Shown in pieces: positions 51,250-60,320 of a stretch of 64,000 nucleotides of DNA; within the stretch, counting starts at the first letter, position 1, and each line of letters starts with the position of its first letter. This stretch comes from Vulcanimicrobiota bacterium. Its GTDB lineage: Bacteria > Vulcanimicrobiota > Xenobia > Xenobiales > JADMJV01. The notes below the pieces were generated by a model, which saw only the letters and a list, made by a program, of their open reading frames with translations, was not told where the DNA came from and ran no database searches. Location of the stretch: NCBI GenBank assembly GCA_017307785.1, contig JAFKGI010000038.1, forward strand, positions 1 to 64,000, read 5' to 3'. The position numbers and the translations under genes are program-made.

Positions 51250-51251
51250 AC

Positions 51252-52190
51252 GTGAGTAAAAAAGTCATCCTGCGCCTAGGCTTGCTGGCTTTAGGCTTGT
51301 TCGGGGGAGTCGTGGCCGGGGAAACCGCTCTGCGCATTCTTCGCCCCCCTGCCTCCTCGGGAGGCATCCAGCAGACCCGTTTCCCGGTCGGGCAACTGAC
51401 CGACTACACGCCTGACGATGAATGCGGCTATCTGCCCAAGATCAACGGCGAGGGCTACGGAGCCCAGGGCTGTCTTTATAACGATTACAAGCTGGAGAAG
51501 ACTCCGGGGCGCACCCGCGTGCTCTTCGTCGGGGATTCGGTGACTCACCGCGCGCGCATCATCGACGCCCTGCGCAAGCTCTACGGAGAGAAAAAGTTCG
51601 AGTATTGGAATGCCGGCGTCGAGAGCTTCAATACTTCTCAAGAGGTCGTGCTCTATCGTCGCTACAACCACCTGATCAAGCCGGACCTGGTGATTTTGAC
51701 CTTCCACAACAACGACTTCATGCAGACTCCGTTGGTCTACAAGGAGAAAGGGAAGTTGCAACTGCTGACCCCACTCCATGACCGCAACCACATCAACACC
51801 TGGCTCTTCCAATACAGCTACATCTATCGCTGTTACGTGGGCCGCAGTTGGCGGGGCGATCAGGAAGAAAAAGCGGTGCGGGTGGCCGAGAACCTGAAAG
51901 AACTCGAGAAGTTGGTCCAGGACGGCGGGGGCAAGCTGCGGGTGGTGCTGCTTCCCCTCATGAAGCCTCTCAAGGACTATGACCAGGGCGAGAACTGGTC
52001 GCGCAACCATGCCCTGGCCATCGTCAAGCAACTCAAGCTGAGCAACGTGGACCTGGCTCCCTCGCTGGAGGAACTGATTTCCGAGAAGAAGCCGGTGGAA
52101 GAGACCTCCGGTGACTATTGGCATCCGAACCAGTGGGCTGCTGACCATCTGGCCAAGACCCTGTATCAACAGGATATTCTGGCCCCGTAG
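51252..52190 (+). CDS. SGNH/GDSL-type hydrolase-like exported protein
   Basis: About 312 residues with an N-terminal membrane helix (VILRLGLLALGLFGGVVAG). SGNH blocks: LFVGDSVTHRAR (block I, Ser), NAGVESFNTSQE (block II, Gly), FHNNDFM (block III, Asn) and DYWHPNQWAA (block V, Asp-x-x-His). So it is a likely esterase, lipase or O-acetyl esterase at the cell surface. Start uncertain: GTG 51252 (used) or TTG 51246, which overlaps the cytochrome stop. The pair is likely co-transcribed. Confidence 0.75.
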   Translation: MSKKVILRLGLLALGLFGGVVAGETALRILRPPASSGGIQQTRFPVGQLTDYTPDDECGYLPKINGEGYGAQGCLYNDYKLEKTPGRTRVLFVGDSVTHRARIIDALRKLYGEKKFEYWNAGVESFNTSQEVVLYRRYNHLIKPDLVILTFHNNDFMQTPLVYKEKGKLQLLTPLHDRNHINTWLFQYSYIYRCYVGRSWRGDQEEKAVRVAENLKELEKLVQDGGGKLRVVLLPLMKPLKDYDQGENWSRNHALAIVKQLKLSNVDLAPSLEELISEKKPVEETSGDYWHPNQWAADHLAKTLYQQDILAP

Positions 52191-52255
52191 GAGTTCTCGA
52201 AGGCTCACAGAAAATCTCACCAATGATTAAAACTGACCATTGGCGAGGTAAGGCG

Positions 52256-52867
52256 ATGGCCGGGCTGGTGCTCTGGCTGCTGGCCGTCGGCTGTGGACTC
52301 TACCGGATGCTCGCCTATGAATTCGAGCCCGGGCGGGCTGCCGACGCACCAGCACGATTGCCGGCCGCTGTGCGTAGCGAATTGGCCTCCGGGCTTCCCA
52401 ACTTGTTGATGGTGGTCCACCCCCAGTGCCCTTGCACTCAGGCCAGTCTTGAGGAATTGGATCGTCTGCTTTCCCGACATCCCGGCCAGGTGCAGGCCAC
52501 CTGTTTTTTTGTTTGGCCCCGTTCGCAGTCGCAAGATTGGGTGCGCAGCGACAGCTGGAAACAGGCCTCCCGGGTGCCCAATTTGCGGATGGTCCTGGAT
52601 GTTGAGGGTCAGCGCGCGCGCTTGTTGGGGGCCTATACCTCCAGTCAAACTTATCTATACGGTCGAGACGATCGACTGCTTTTCAGTGGGGGAATCACGG
52701 GCTCACGGGGGCACGCCGGCGAGAATTCGTCGTCGGCCTTGCTCGAGAGCCTGATTCTAGAGCCGCAGGCGGGCTCCGTGCCCGCGCATACCCAGGTCTA
52801 TGGGTGTCCTGCGGTTCCCGAACGAAAGGAAAATCCCCATGGAAGAAGCTGTTGCCAGAAGAGCTGA
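52256..52867 (+). CDS. Thioredoxin-like membrane-anchored protein with CPC motif
   Basis: 203 residues. N-terminal helix (AGLVLWLLAVGCGLYRML) then a thioredoxin-like stretch LLMVVHPQCPCTQASLEEL with a CPC instead of CxxC motif. The segment LFSGGITGSRGHAGEN is a conserved-looking loop. It resembles RedB-like thioredoxin-fold proteins, but I am not sure. I prefer ATG 52256, with GAGG in its leader, over ATG 52223 eleven codons upstream. It ends overlapping the chemoreceptor gene by 29 bases. The C-terminus has two adjacent Cys (SCCQKS). Confidence 0.6.
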   Translation: MAGLVLWLLAVGCGLYRMLAYEFEPGRAADAPARLPAAVRSELASGLPNLLMVVHPQCPCTQASLEELDRLLSRHPGQVQATCFFVWPRSQSQDWVRSDSWKQASRVPNLRMVLDVEGQRARLLGAYTSSQTYLYGRDDRLLFSGGITGSRGHAGENSSSALLESLILEPQAGSVPAHTQVYGCPAVPERKENPHGRSCCQKS

Positions 52868-54440
52868 CCAGCTGTTCAAGGACCATAGCGCCGAGATTTC
52901 TCGGCGCACCGACCGCTTTATGGCCGGTCTGCTACTACTCGAATGGATCGCCATTGTCTTGGTGGCGGTCACCTACTCCCCGCTCGCCTGGGCCTGGGAC
53001 CAGAGTCATACTCATCTGCATCTAGGAATGTCGCTGGTGCTGGGAGCCTTGATTACCCTTCCCCCCGCCCTGATGGCCTGGAAGATGCCGGGGGGACGTC
53101 TCACTCGCATGTCCCTGGCCATGGCCCAGATGTTGATCTCGGCGCTGTTCATCCATCTCAGCGGCGGACGCATCGAATCGCACTTCCACATTTTCGCTTC
53201 GCTGGCCATTTTGTCGCTCTATCGCGACTGGGAAGTGTTTGTGCCGGCCACCGTGGTGATCGCCCTGGATCACGCTCTGCGCGGCGCCTTTTTTCCTATG
53301 TCCGTCTACGGCGTGGCCAACGCCGGCGTGGCCCGCACGGTCGAACACGCCTGGTGGGTCCTCTTCGAGGACGCGTTCCTGGTCTGGGCCTGTTTGCAGG
53401 CCCAACGGGACATGCGTCAGATGGCGCAGCAGCAGGCCGTGCTGGAAGCGCTCAAGAGCGGCATGGAGGAAGCGGTTTCGGACCGCACCCGTGAACTTCA
53501 AGAAAGCCAGTCCAGTCTGAAGAAGCTGGTCGAGATGCTGACCGGCCTGATGTCTCAAATTCAGGTGGCCGGAATTCAGGTGGCCGGCGCCGCCACCGCC
53601 ATCAGCGCCACCGCCCGCCAGCAGCAGGCCAGCGTAGGGCATCAGGCGGCCGCGGCCACCGAAATTCGCTCGGCCAGCCACCAGATCTCCACCACCGCTC
53701 GCGAACTCTCGCAGACCATGAACGACGTCTCGCAGGCGGCGGAAGGCGCGGCCGATATGGCCCTGACCGGCAATCGCGCCCTCGACGATATGCAGAGTCG
53801 CTTCCGCCAGATGGTGGAAGCTTCGTCCGCGGTCGTTTCCAAACTGGCCATCCTCAGTGAGAAAGCCACCAGTATCAACAGTGTCGTCACCGTCATCACC
53901 CGGGTGGCCGATCAGACCAACCTGCTTTCCCTCAACGCCGCCATCGAAGCTGAGAAAGCCGGCGACTATGGCCGCGGCTTCGGGGTCGTAGCTACTGAAA
54001 TTCGGCGTTTGGCCGACCAGACGGCGGTGGCTACGCTGGACATCGAGACCATGGTCAAAGGCATCCAATCGGCCGTTTCCGCCGGCGTGATGGAGATGGA
54101 CAAATTCCGCGAGGACGTCCGCCAGAGCGAGGACTCGGTTTCTCAGGTGGTCCACCTGCTGCTGCAAATCACCGACCGGGTGGCCTCCATGCGCGACCGC
54201 TACGACCAGGTCAATGTCGGCATGCGCTCCCAGGCTCAGGGCGCGGTGCACATCTCCGAGTCGATCGGGCATCTCTCCGAGTCGGCTCAGGAAGCGGCCA
54301 ACAATGTGGTCGAGTTCGGTCAGGTGGTGCAGCAGTTGCAGGATGCCACTCAGAAATTGCAGAGCTCGGTCTCCAGCTTTAAAGAAGCGGAGACGGGACA
54401 GGCGGCCGCGATTGCACTGACCGGCGCTTCGTTTAGCTAG
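52839..54440 (+). CDS. Methyl-accepting chemotaxis protein with multi-pass membrane sensor
   Basis: 533 residues. The N-terminal 180 residues contain about five or six membrane helices rather than a periplasmic ligand domain, with His-rich SHTHLHLG and RIESHFHIF, which may bind a metal or heme. The C-terminal half is the MCP coiled coil with the canonical hairpin tip DQTNLLSLNAAIEAEKAG and FGVVATEIRRLADQT. ATG 52839 has AAGGA eight bases upstream. It is convergent with the Wsp-like operon, so it is probably that system's receptor. Confidence 0.85.
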   Translation: MEEAVARRADQLFKDHSAEISRRTDRFMAGLLLLEWIAIVLVAVTYSPLAWAWDQSHTHLHLGMSLVLGALITLPPALMAWKMPGGRLTRMSLAMAQMLISALFIHLSGGRIESHFHIFASLAILSLYRDWEVFVPATVVIALDHALRGAFFPMSVYGVANAGVARTVEHAWWVLFEDAFLVWACLQAQRDMRQMAQQQAVLEALKSGMEEAVSDRTRELQESQSSLKKLVEMLTGLMSQIQVAGIQVAGAATAISATARQQQASVGHQAAAATEIRSASHQISTTARELSQTMNDVSQAAEGAADMALTGNRALDDMQSRFRQMVEASSAVVSKLAILSEKATSINSVVTVITRVADQTNLLSLNAAIEAEKAGDYGRGFGVVATEIRRLADQTAVATLDIETMVKGIQSAVSAGVMEMDKFREDVRQSEDSVSQVVHLLLQITDRVASMRDRYDQVNVGMRSQAQGAVHISESIGHLSESAQEAANNVVEFGQVVQQLQDATQKLQSSVSSFKEAETGQAAAIALTGASFS

Positions 54441-54696
54441 AGATGGAACGTAGGGCAGCCAGGTCGCAGCCGGGCAAGTCCGGCTGCCTGGCCACCCCGG
54501 CCTCTACCTCCGCGGGAAAAGCCCCTGGCAAGACCAGGGGCTTTTCCGTGGAGCGCACCTTAAGGGCCTGATTTTGCCTGCGCAGTTCGGCCACTTCTTG
54601 CTGCAGTCGCCCTAGCTCCCGTTGTTGGCGCTGCACTTGGGCCGCCAGACGGGCGTTGACGATCAGGTGGTGGTGGTCCGAGGAGTCAGACGGCAC
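54433..54696 (-). CDS. Small coiled-coil protein, possible gene
   Basis: 87 residues with a heptad-rich helix (LAAQVQRQQRELGRLQQEV). It starts at GTG 54696, overlapping the stop of the hybrid kinase gene by 11 bases, as other genes in this operon do. A strong terminator-like palindrome lies inside its 3' half, and its 3' end overlaps the chemoreceptor gene by 8 bases, which argues against it. It is plausible but not secure. Confidence 0.4.
   Translation of the reverse strand: MPSDSSDHHHLIVNARLAAQVQRQQRELGRLQQEVAELRRQNQALKVRSTEKPLVLPGAFPAEVEAGVARQPDLPGCDLAALRSISS
54515..54547. terminator. Strong palindrome between convergent chemoreceptor and Wsp-like operon
   Basis: GGAAAAGCCCCTGG (54515-54528) and CCAGGGGCTTTTCC (54534-54547) are a perfect 14-bp inverted repeat with a 5-base loop. 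Located 75 bases after the chemoreceptor stop, with a TTTT in each arm, it could end both transcripts. It lies inside the possible small coiled-coil gene. Confidence 0.6.
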
Positions 54697-56614
54697 AGGT
54701 CGCCAGCCAGCGTTGCAGTACCTGCGAGACCTTGGAAAGATCGAAGGGTTTGGTCAAATAGTCATCCATACCCGCTTCCAGGCAGCGCTCCCGGTCGCCA
54801 CTCATGGCGTAGGCGGTCATGGCGATGATGGGCGTGCGCGGCCCGTTCTGTTCGCGCCGTCTTATGGCGGCGGTGGCCTGATAGCCATCCATTTCAGGCA
54901 TTTCGCAGTCCATGACGATCACCCGATAGGGGGTGCGTTCGCTCATCTCGACCGCTTCCCGGCCATTTTCCGCCAGGTCGACCGGGTGTCCCAGTTCCTG
55001 CAGCATCTCCAGGGCAATCGTCTGATTGATCAGATTGTCTTCCACCAGCAAAATGCGCCCTTCGCTTCTCAAAACCGGGGCCGGAGCCTGCAGAGAGACG
55101 GTCGCATCTGCCTCTCCCCGCAGGGCGGCCAACAACTGGCTGCGCCGCATGGGCTTGAATACGCCACCGTCCGCCTCCTTGCCCAACAGATGCATGGGCA
55201 AGATGCGCGGATGGGTAAAAGGAAGTCGGTTGAGCAGGCCAGCCTCGGCCAGCACCACCTCCCAGTCCTGGCTCTGGACCGTTCCGGCTTCTGCCGGTGA
55301 GATCGCCGAGATTTTTTGAACTCGACCCTCCAGGAGGGACTCCAGGCCGCGCCGCCAGCTCGGGCTCTGGTCCACGATGAGCACTCGCAAAGGCAGGGCT
55401 TCGACCGCAACCGGCGCTCCCCGTCGCAGCCAGACTTCAGCCCGGAAGGTGCTGCCCTCTCCGGCCCGGCTGTCCAGTTCCAGACGCCCATCCATTCTCT
55501 CGCAGAGGTGTCGGGCGATGGCCAGTCCCAGCCCGGTGCCTCCGAATTTACGAGTGGTCGAACTGTCGGCCTGAGTGAAGGCCTGAAACAGTCGGAGTTG
55601 CTGTTCGGGGCTGACGCCGATGCCGGTATCGTGAACGCCCAGGCGCAGGTGCAGGCCGTTGGCGATTTGTTCCAGCAAATCGATTTCCAGGCGAACTTGT
55701 CCCTGGGCGGTAAACTTGATGGCGTTGCCCAACAGATTGAGCAAGACCTGGCGCAGTCGGGTAGGGTCGCCCTGGACTCGATCGGGAACCTGCGGGTCGA
55801 TGCGGGCGACGAACTCCAGGCCTTTTTTGTGGGCCGAGACCGCCAACAACTGCATGACCTCTTCAACCAGTTCGTTCAGGTCGAATTCCACTTCTTCCAG
55901 CACCAGCTTGTCGGCTTCCATCTTGGAGAAGTCCAGGATGTCCTCGATCAAGGAGAGCAACAGCTCTCCGGAACTGGAAATGATCCGCGCGTAATCGGCC
56001 TGGCGAGGTTGCAGTTCCGTCTTTTTGAGCAACTGGGTGACGCCCAGAATACCGTTGATGGGGGTGCGGATTTCGTGGCTCATGCGAGCCAGAAACTGCC
56101 CACGCGCCCGATTGGCTTCGGATAATTCCTGATTCAGCGTTTGCAGGCGCTGGTTGCTTTCTTCCAGTTGAGCCTGGCTGGCCCGTAAGGCCTGCAGAGC
56201 CTGATCGCGTTGCAGCATGCGCACGTAGGCCTGGGAGTGGTGGCGCAAGCGGGCCAGCAACTCGACCTTGTGGGGCAGTTTGACCAGGTAGTCGCTGGCC
56301 CCCTTTTCGAAAGCCAGCGCCTTTTGTTCCGGATCTTCCCGGCTGGAGAGCAGGATGACGGGGATCTTGGCCAGTTTCGGGTGAGCCCGCAGAGCGGCCA
56401 GCAAAGTCAGGCCGTCGACGTCGGGCATGACCCAATCGAGCAAAATAACGGTGGGTCCCGTTTCCAGCGCGACCGCCACGGCCTGGTTCGGGTCGGAGCA
56501 GTACTTTAGCCGGGTCTGTTCGCCGACGAGTCGTTTGACCGCTTCGGCCACGATCGGCTGGTCATCCACCAACAGCACCGAGAAGAGTTCTATGGGTCCA
56601 GAGCTACTTTTCAT
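54686..56614 (-). CDS. REC-histidine kinase-REC hybrid (output of the Wsp-like array)
   Basis: 642 residues. N-terminal receiver (D60 in VILLDWVMPDVDG), a coiled linker, HisKA with H180 (MSHEIRTPING) and HATPase (NLLGNAIKFT, DTGIGV, FGGTGLGLAI). Next, a degenerate receiver-like region (LRVLIVDQSPSW) lacks a clear phospho-acceptor. Last, an intact receiver (VMDCEMPEMDG). The start ATG 56614 overlaps cheB by 4 bases; the frame is open far upstream, but that region is out of phase with the cheB and CheA-like genes. It may relay the array signal in place of the WspR diguanylate cyclase. Confidence 0.88.
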   Translation of the reverse strand: MKSSSGPIELFSVLLVDDQPIVAEAVKRLVGEQTRLKYCSDPNQAVAVALETGPTVILLDWVMPDVDGLTLLAALRAHPKLAKIPVILLSSREDPEQKALAFEKGASDYLVKLPHKVELLARLRHHSQAYVRMLQRDQALQALRASQAQLEESNQRLQTLNQELSEANRARGQFLARMSHEIRTPINGILGVTQLLKKTELQPRQADYARIISSSGELLLSLIEDILDFSKMEADKLVLEEVEFDLNELVEEVMQLLAVSAHKKGLEFVARIDPQVPDRVQGDPTRLRQVLLNLLGNAIKFTAQGQVRLEIDLLEQIANGLHLRLGVHDTGIGVSPEQQLRLFQAFTQADSSTTRKFGGTGLGLAIARHLCERMDGRLELDSRAGEGSTFRAEVWLRRGAPVAVEALPLRVLIVDQSPSWRRGLESLLEGRVQKISAISPAEAGTVQSQDWEVVLAEAGLLNRLPFTHPRILPMHLLGKEADGGVFKPMRRSQLLAALRGEADATVSLQAPAPVLRSEGRILLVEDNLINQTIALEMLQELGHPVDLAENGREAVEMSERTPYRVIVMDCEMPEMDGYQATAAIRRREQNGPRTPIIAMTAYAMSGDRERCLEAGMDDYLTKPFDLSKVSQVLQRWLATCAV

Positions 56615-57609
56615 CGCAGGCACTCCTGTTTGATTCTTTGGCTGAGGTGGCCGGCGATTCGCTCCAGGGCCAATACCTCGCAGGCGGCTCCCAGCCGTAT
56701 GGCGACCTGAGGCATGCCAAAAATCACGCAACTTTCCTGATTCTGGGCGATGGTGTGCTGTCCGGCCCGGCGCAGAGCCAGCAATCCCTCGGCTCCGTCG
56801 GCGCCCATGCCGGTCAACAAAGCGGCCACGACCGGGTTCGGCCAGTCTTGGGCCAAAGACTCGAAGAATACGTCGATGGATGGGCAGTTGACTCGTGGAC
56901 TGGGTCGCCGGGAGTAGTGCAGCGTGCCGTCCCGGCAACCGACCAGATGACCCTGCGAACCGGCCACCAGCACCTGGCCGGCGCGGGGCCGGTCGCCCTC
57001 CCGGGCCAGACGCACGGGGAGCGCAGTTTGTCCGGCCAACCAGTCCACCAGTCCCTGAAGAAACTCCCCATCGATGTGCTGAATCAGCACGACCGGGGCG
57101 GCAAAGTGGCTGGGCAAGGAGGAGAGGATGCGGCTCAGGGCCTGCGGTCCACCCGAGGATGCTCCCAGGGCGACCAGCGGAAGACCTCGCAGGTTCGGGC
57201 TTCGCTCGGGAGTGGTAGCGATCAGCTTGCTGACGGTGGCCATCTTCTTCAGAATCGGTTCCACCAACATGGCCTCGCCCAACTTGAGGGCCCCAGGGGT
57301 CTTGACCGCGTCCAGTGCTCCAGCGCCTAAAGCCTCGAATACCATGGCGGCTTTGTGGTCCACCGAGGCCGTCACGATCAAGATGGAGCAGGGGCATTCC
57401 GCCATAATCCTGCGGGTGGCTTCCACGCCGTTGAGCACCGGCATGACCAGGTCCATCAGGATCAGATCGGGCGTGTCTTCCCGGCATTTTTCGAGGGCTT
57501 CCTGGCCGTTGCCGGCGGTCCAGGCAATCTGATAACCGGCTTGCGAAAGCACCACTCGACGCAGCACCTCCAGAGCCATATTCATATCGTTCACGATGGC
57601 GATGCGCAT
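56611..57609 (-). CDS. cheB: CheB-type protein-glutamate methylesterase (WspF-like)
   Basis: 332 residues. A receiver domain with D at LILMDLVMPVLNG comes first, and the methylesterase domain has the catalytic serine in LGASSGGPQAL, the histidine in VLIQHIDGEF and the aspartate in LLTGMGADGAEGL. It removes methyl groups from chemoreceptors and can deamidate. It follows directly after the CheA-type gene and overlaps the hybrid kinase gene by 4 bases. Confidence 0.93.
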   Translation of the reverse strand: MRIAIVNDMNMALEVLRRVVLSQAGYQIAWTAGNGQEALEKCREDTPDLILMDLVMPVLNGVEATRRIMAECPCSILIVTASVDHKAAMVFEALGAGALDAVKTPGALKLGEAMLVEPILKKMATVSKLIATTPERSPNLRGLPLVALGASSGGPQALSRILSSLPSHFAAPVVLIQHIDGEFLQGLVDWLAGQTALPVRLAREGDRPRAGQVLVAGSQGHLVGCRDGTLHYSRRPSPRVNCPSIDVFFESLAQDWPNPVVAALLTGMGADGAEGLLALRRAGQHTIAQNQESCVIFGMPQVAIRLGAACEVLALERIAGHLSQRIKQECLR

Positions 57610-59796
57610 TTAGCCGACCAGGTCCCTTACCGCTTGAGTGAATTTGTGATCGTGAAAGCTGGCTTTGGTCAGGTAGCCGTCGGCGCCGGCTTCCAGCCCG
57701 CGCAGTCGGTCTTCTTCCCGATCTTTGTAGGACACGATGAGCACAGGAGTGGCGGCCAGCTGAGCGTCCGCCCGGATGAGGCGGACCAGTTCGATTCCGT
57801 CCATGCGCGGCATGTCGACATCGCTGACCACCAGGTCGTAGCCGCCCTGGCGCACGGCGTTCCAGCCGTCCACTCCGTCCACCGCGATGTCGACTTCCAG
57901 ACCCAGCGACTTGAGCAGGTTGCGCTCCACTTCGCGCACCGTGATCGAGTCGTCCACTACCAACACTCGTTTGCGCGCCTGAGGTTGCTCCTGGTGTTCC
58001 GGAAAATAGTCGTGCTGCCAATCCTGCAGCATCTTGGCCATGCTGTGCACCAGGTCTTCGACGTCTAAAATCAGAGCGGGCTCACCGTTTTGAAGAACTG
58101 TACCGGCCAGCACGTGCTGTAGTTTGCCCAGTCGCTTATCGATGGGCTGGGCGACCAGTTTCTGTTTGTCCAGCAGCCGGTCGACCACCAACCCGTAGCA
58201 TTCCTGGCCCGAGCGAAAGACCACCACCGAAACCTGCTCGCCCAACCCCTCCGAGCTCGGCAGCCCCAGCACGCGCGCTCCCAGCGTCAAGGAGATGCTC
58301 TCTTCAGTCCACCAGGGTCGTCCTTCCAGGCTGGTAATCTGCTGGCTTTGCAGACGGGCCACGCGCTCCAGTCGCGCCAGTGGAAGAGCGTAACTTTGGC
58401 CGCTGACCTCGACCAGCAGGCAGTGCAGAATGCTCAGTGCAAGGGGCAACTGGATCTCGAAGCGCACTCCCAAATCCTGGGGCTCACAGGTGACCTGACC
58501 GCCCACTTCCGCGAGACTTTGACGAACCAGGTCCAGACCCACGCCTCGACCCGAGATGGCGGTGACCTGGCTGCGGCTGGAGAAGCCGGGTAGAAAGATG
58601 AACTCGGTCAACTCGTGAGGGGTCATTTTTTGGCTGAGTTCGGGAGTGGAAAGTCCACGTTCAACCAGTTTGCTGCGCAAGGCTTCCAGGTCCAGACCGC
58701 GTCCATCGTCACTCACCACCAGGTAGAGCAGACCGCGCTGATGATAGACCTGCACGCGCACCTGACCGACAGGCGGTTTGCCTTCCAGTCGGCGCTCCTC
58801 GGCCGACTCCAGACCGTGGTCGATGGCGTTGCGCAACAGGTGGGTGAGCGGCGTCTCCAGTCGCTCCAGAATCTCTCGGTCGACCAGGGTATCCAGTCCC
58901 TCGATTTCCAGCCGGACTTCTTTTCCCAACTCCCGACCCAGGTCTCGCACCAATCGGGGCAGATTCTCGGCTCCGTCCGAAAAAGGACGCATGCGGGTGG
59001 CCAGTGCCTCGTCAAAAAGGTTGTGAGTGACCGACTTGAGACGTCTTTCGTAAAGATTCAGTGACTCGAGTCGATCGTAGAGCGCGTTGCCTTCTTCCTG
59101 ACAGAGCCGCAGGGCGCTCTCCAGGCGGGCGCGCATCAGGGTCGGCATGTTCTCGCTTTCCATCTCCAGCAGCGAAGCCTGCAGTTGAGCATTGCGAGCT
59201 TTTACGCCCAACATGGATTGACCCAGATCACTGAGCCAGGAAGAAAGCACCTTGGCCTCGCCGGAGAGATGAATCAACCGGTCCAGGCGCTCCGCCGAGA
59301 GGCGCAGCGTCTTGGCCTCACCGGCCAGCGCTTGAGCCGGGGCGGGTGTCTCGACGGTCGCAACCCGGACGCTCGGTGGGCTCATCGACTGCCCCTGAGC
59401 CAGGCCCTCCAGCATCTGGAGGCAATCACGAAAGGCCTGCGCGTTGAGCATCTCCCAGTCGGCCATATCGGCTTCGGAAAGGCGTGAGAGTTCCATCAAA
59501 AGATCGGAAGCGGCGAGAACTCCGTCCACGGCTGCCGCGTCCACCTGGACTCGTCCGGACTGAGCGGCCACGAAGAAGTCTTCCATCACATGGGCCAACC
59601 GCTCGGCCGGCAGCACTCCCACCAGTCGAGCAGCCCCCTTGGTCGAGTGACAGGCTCGCATGAGCGATTCCAGCAGCGGTGCCGGTTGGTCGCTGGTTTC
59701 CAGCCTCAGCAGGTCCTGGTTGAGCCGTTTCAGTTGGGTCTCCACCTCCAGCCGAAACAGGTCGATCATCTGAAAGCCTTCGGTGTCGTAGCTCAC
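57610..59796 (-). CDS. CheA-REC hybrid histidine kinase (WspE-like)
   Basis: 728 residues. HPt domain with H50 (MRACHSTKGAARL), a P3 dimerisation region, the kinase core with LLRNAIDHGLES and SDDGRGLD, a CheW-like P5 domain, and a C-terminal receiver domain with VVSDVDMPRMDG. The fused receiver and the gene order make it a WspE-type kinase. GTG 59796 overlaps the CheW-type gene by 4 bases; the longer upstream frame is not coding. Its stop directly abuts cheB. The output partner is probably the receiver in the next kinase. Confidence 0.92.
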   Translation of the reverse strand: MSYDTEGFQMIDLFRLEVETQLKRLNQDLLRLETSDQPAPLLESLMRACHSTKGAARLVGVLPAERLAHVMEDFFVAAQSGRVQVDAAAVDGVLAASDLLMELSRLSEADMADWEMLNAQAFRDCLQMLEGLAQGQSMSPPSVRVATVETPAPAQALAGEAKTLRLSAERLDRLIHLSGEAKVLSSWLSDLGQSMLGVKARNAQLQASLLEMESENMPTLMRARLESALRLCQEEGNALYDRLESLNLYERRLKSVTHNLFDEALATRMRPFSDGAENLPRLVRDLGRELGKEVRLEIEGLDTLVDREILERLETPLTHLLRNAIDHGLESAEERRLEGKPPVGQVRVQVYHQRGLLYLVVSDDGRGLDLEALRSKLVERGLSTPELSQKMTPHELTEFIFLPGFSSRSQVTAISGRGVGLDLVRQSLAEVGGQVTCEPQDLGVRFEIQLPLALSILHCLLVEVSGQSYALPLARLERVARLQSQQITSLEGRPWWTEESISLTLGARVLGLPSSEGLGEQVSVVVFRSGQECYGLVVDRLLDKQKLVAQPIDKRLGKLQHVLAGTVLQNGEPALILDVEDLVHSMAKMLQDWQHDYFPEHQEQPQARKRVLVVDDSITVREVERNLLKSLGLEVDIAVDGVDGWNAVRQGGYDLVVSDVDMPRMDGIELVRLIRADAQLAATPVLIVSYKDREEDRLRGLEAGADGYLTKASFHDHKFTQAVRDLVG

Positions 59797-60320
59797 CGCG
59801 ACACCCCGCGATGCAAACTGGCTCCCAGGGCCGGCCCGTCCAGCAAGCGGACCAGGCGGCCTTGTGGCTGCCAGATGCCCTCCAGGTGGGCGGCCGCCTG
59901 AGGCGCGGGCTGGATTTCCTCCACAGGCACCCGCCTGATCCCCAGGACCTGACGCACTCCGGCCACATAGAGTTCTCCCTCGAAGTCCAGCACCAGGTGC
60001 TGAGAAGCCACCTCCGGACCTGCCACTCCCAGCAGTTGAGCCAGCGATACGCAAAGCTGCAGGCGGCCCTGGAAGTTGACGAGGCCTTGCAGCAAGCCGG
60101 CGGGCCGATTAGGAATGGCCCGTAGCGACATGGGCTCCAACACCTGGCGAGCATACTCGGCGCCGATTGCGAAGCTCTGGTCGCTTAACTGAAATTCCAA
60201 GAAGGCTCGAGTGGGCACCGGTTCGGGTGGGGGAGTGGCCAGACTACGGCGCCAGCTCTCCAGATACTCTGAATCCGGTCGTCGCTCCAACAGTTGCTGA
60301 GCGGTGGGTAAGATCTTCAT
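59793..60320 (-). CDS. CheW-like coupling protein (WspD-like)
   Basis: 175 residues. The CheW core is clear: LEFQLSDQSFAIGAEYARQVLEPMS, LLQGLVNFQGRLQLCVSLAQLLG, and a further half to the C-terminus. An N-terminal stretch of about 35 residues precedes the domain. It links receptor and kinase. It overlaps CheR-TPR (upstream) and the CheA-type gene (downstream) by 4 bases each, so it is tightly coupled to both. Confidence 0.88.
   Translation of the reverse strand: MKILPTAQQLLERRPDSEYLESWRRSLATPPPEPVPTRAFLEFQLSDQSFAIGAEYARQVLEPMSLRAIPNRPAGLLQGLVNFQGRLQLCVSLAQLLGVAGPEVASQHLVLDFEGELYVAGVRQVLGIRRVPVEEIQPAPQAAAHLEGIWQPQGRLVRLLDGPALGASLHRGVSR

Noticed and set aside
56615..58021. Upstream extension of the hybrid kinase frame
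   Set aside because: It overlaps cheB and the CheA-type gene in another phase and is Gly/Arg/Ser-rich with no motifs; the ATG at 56614 overlaps the cheB stop.
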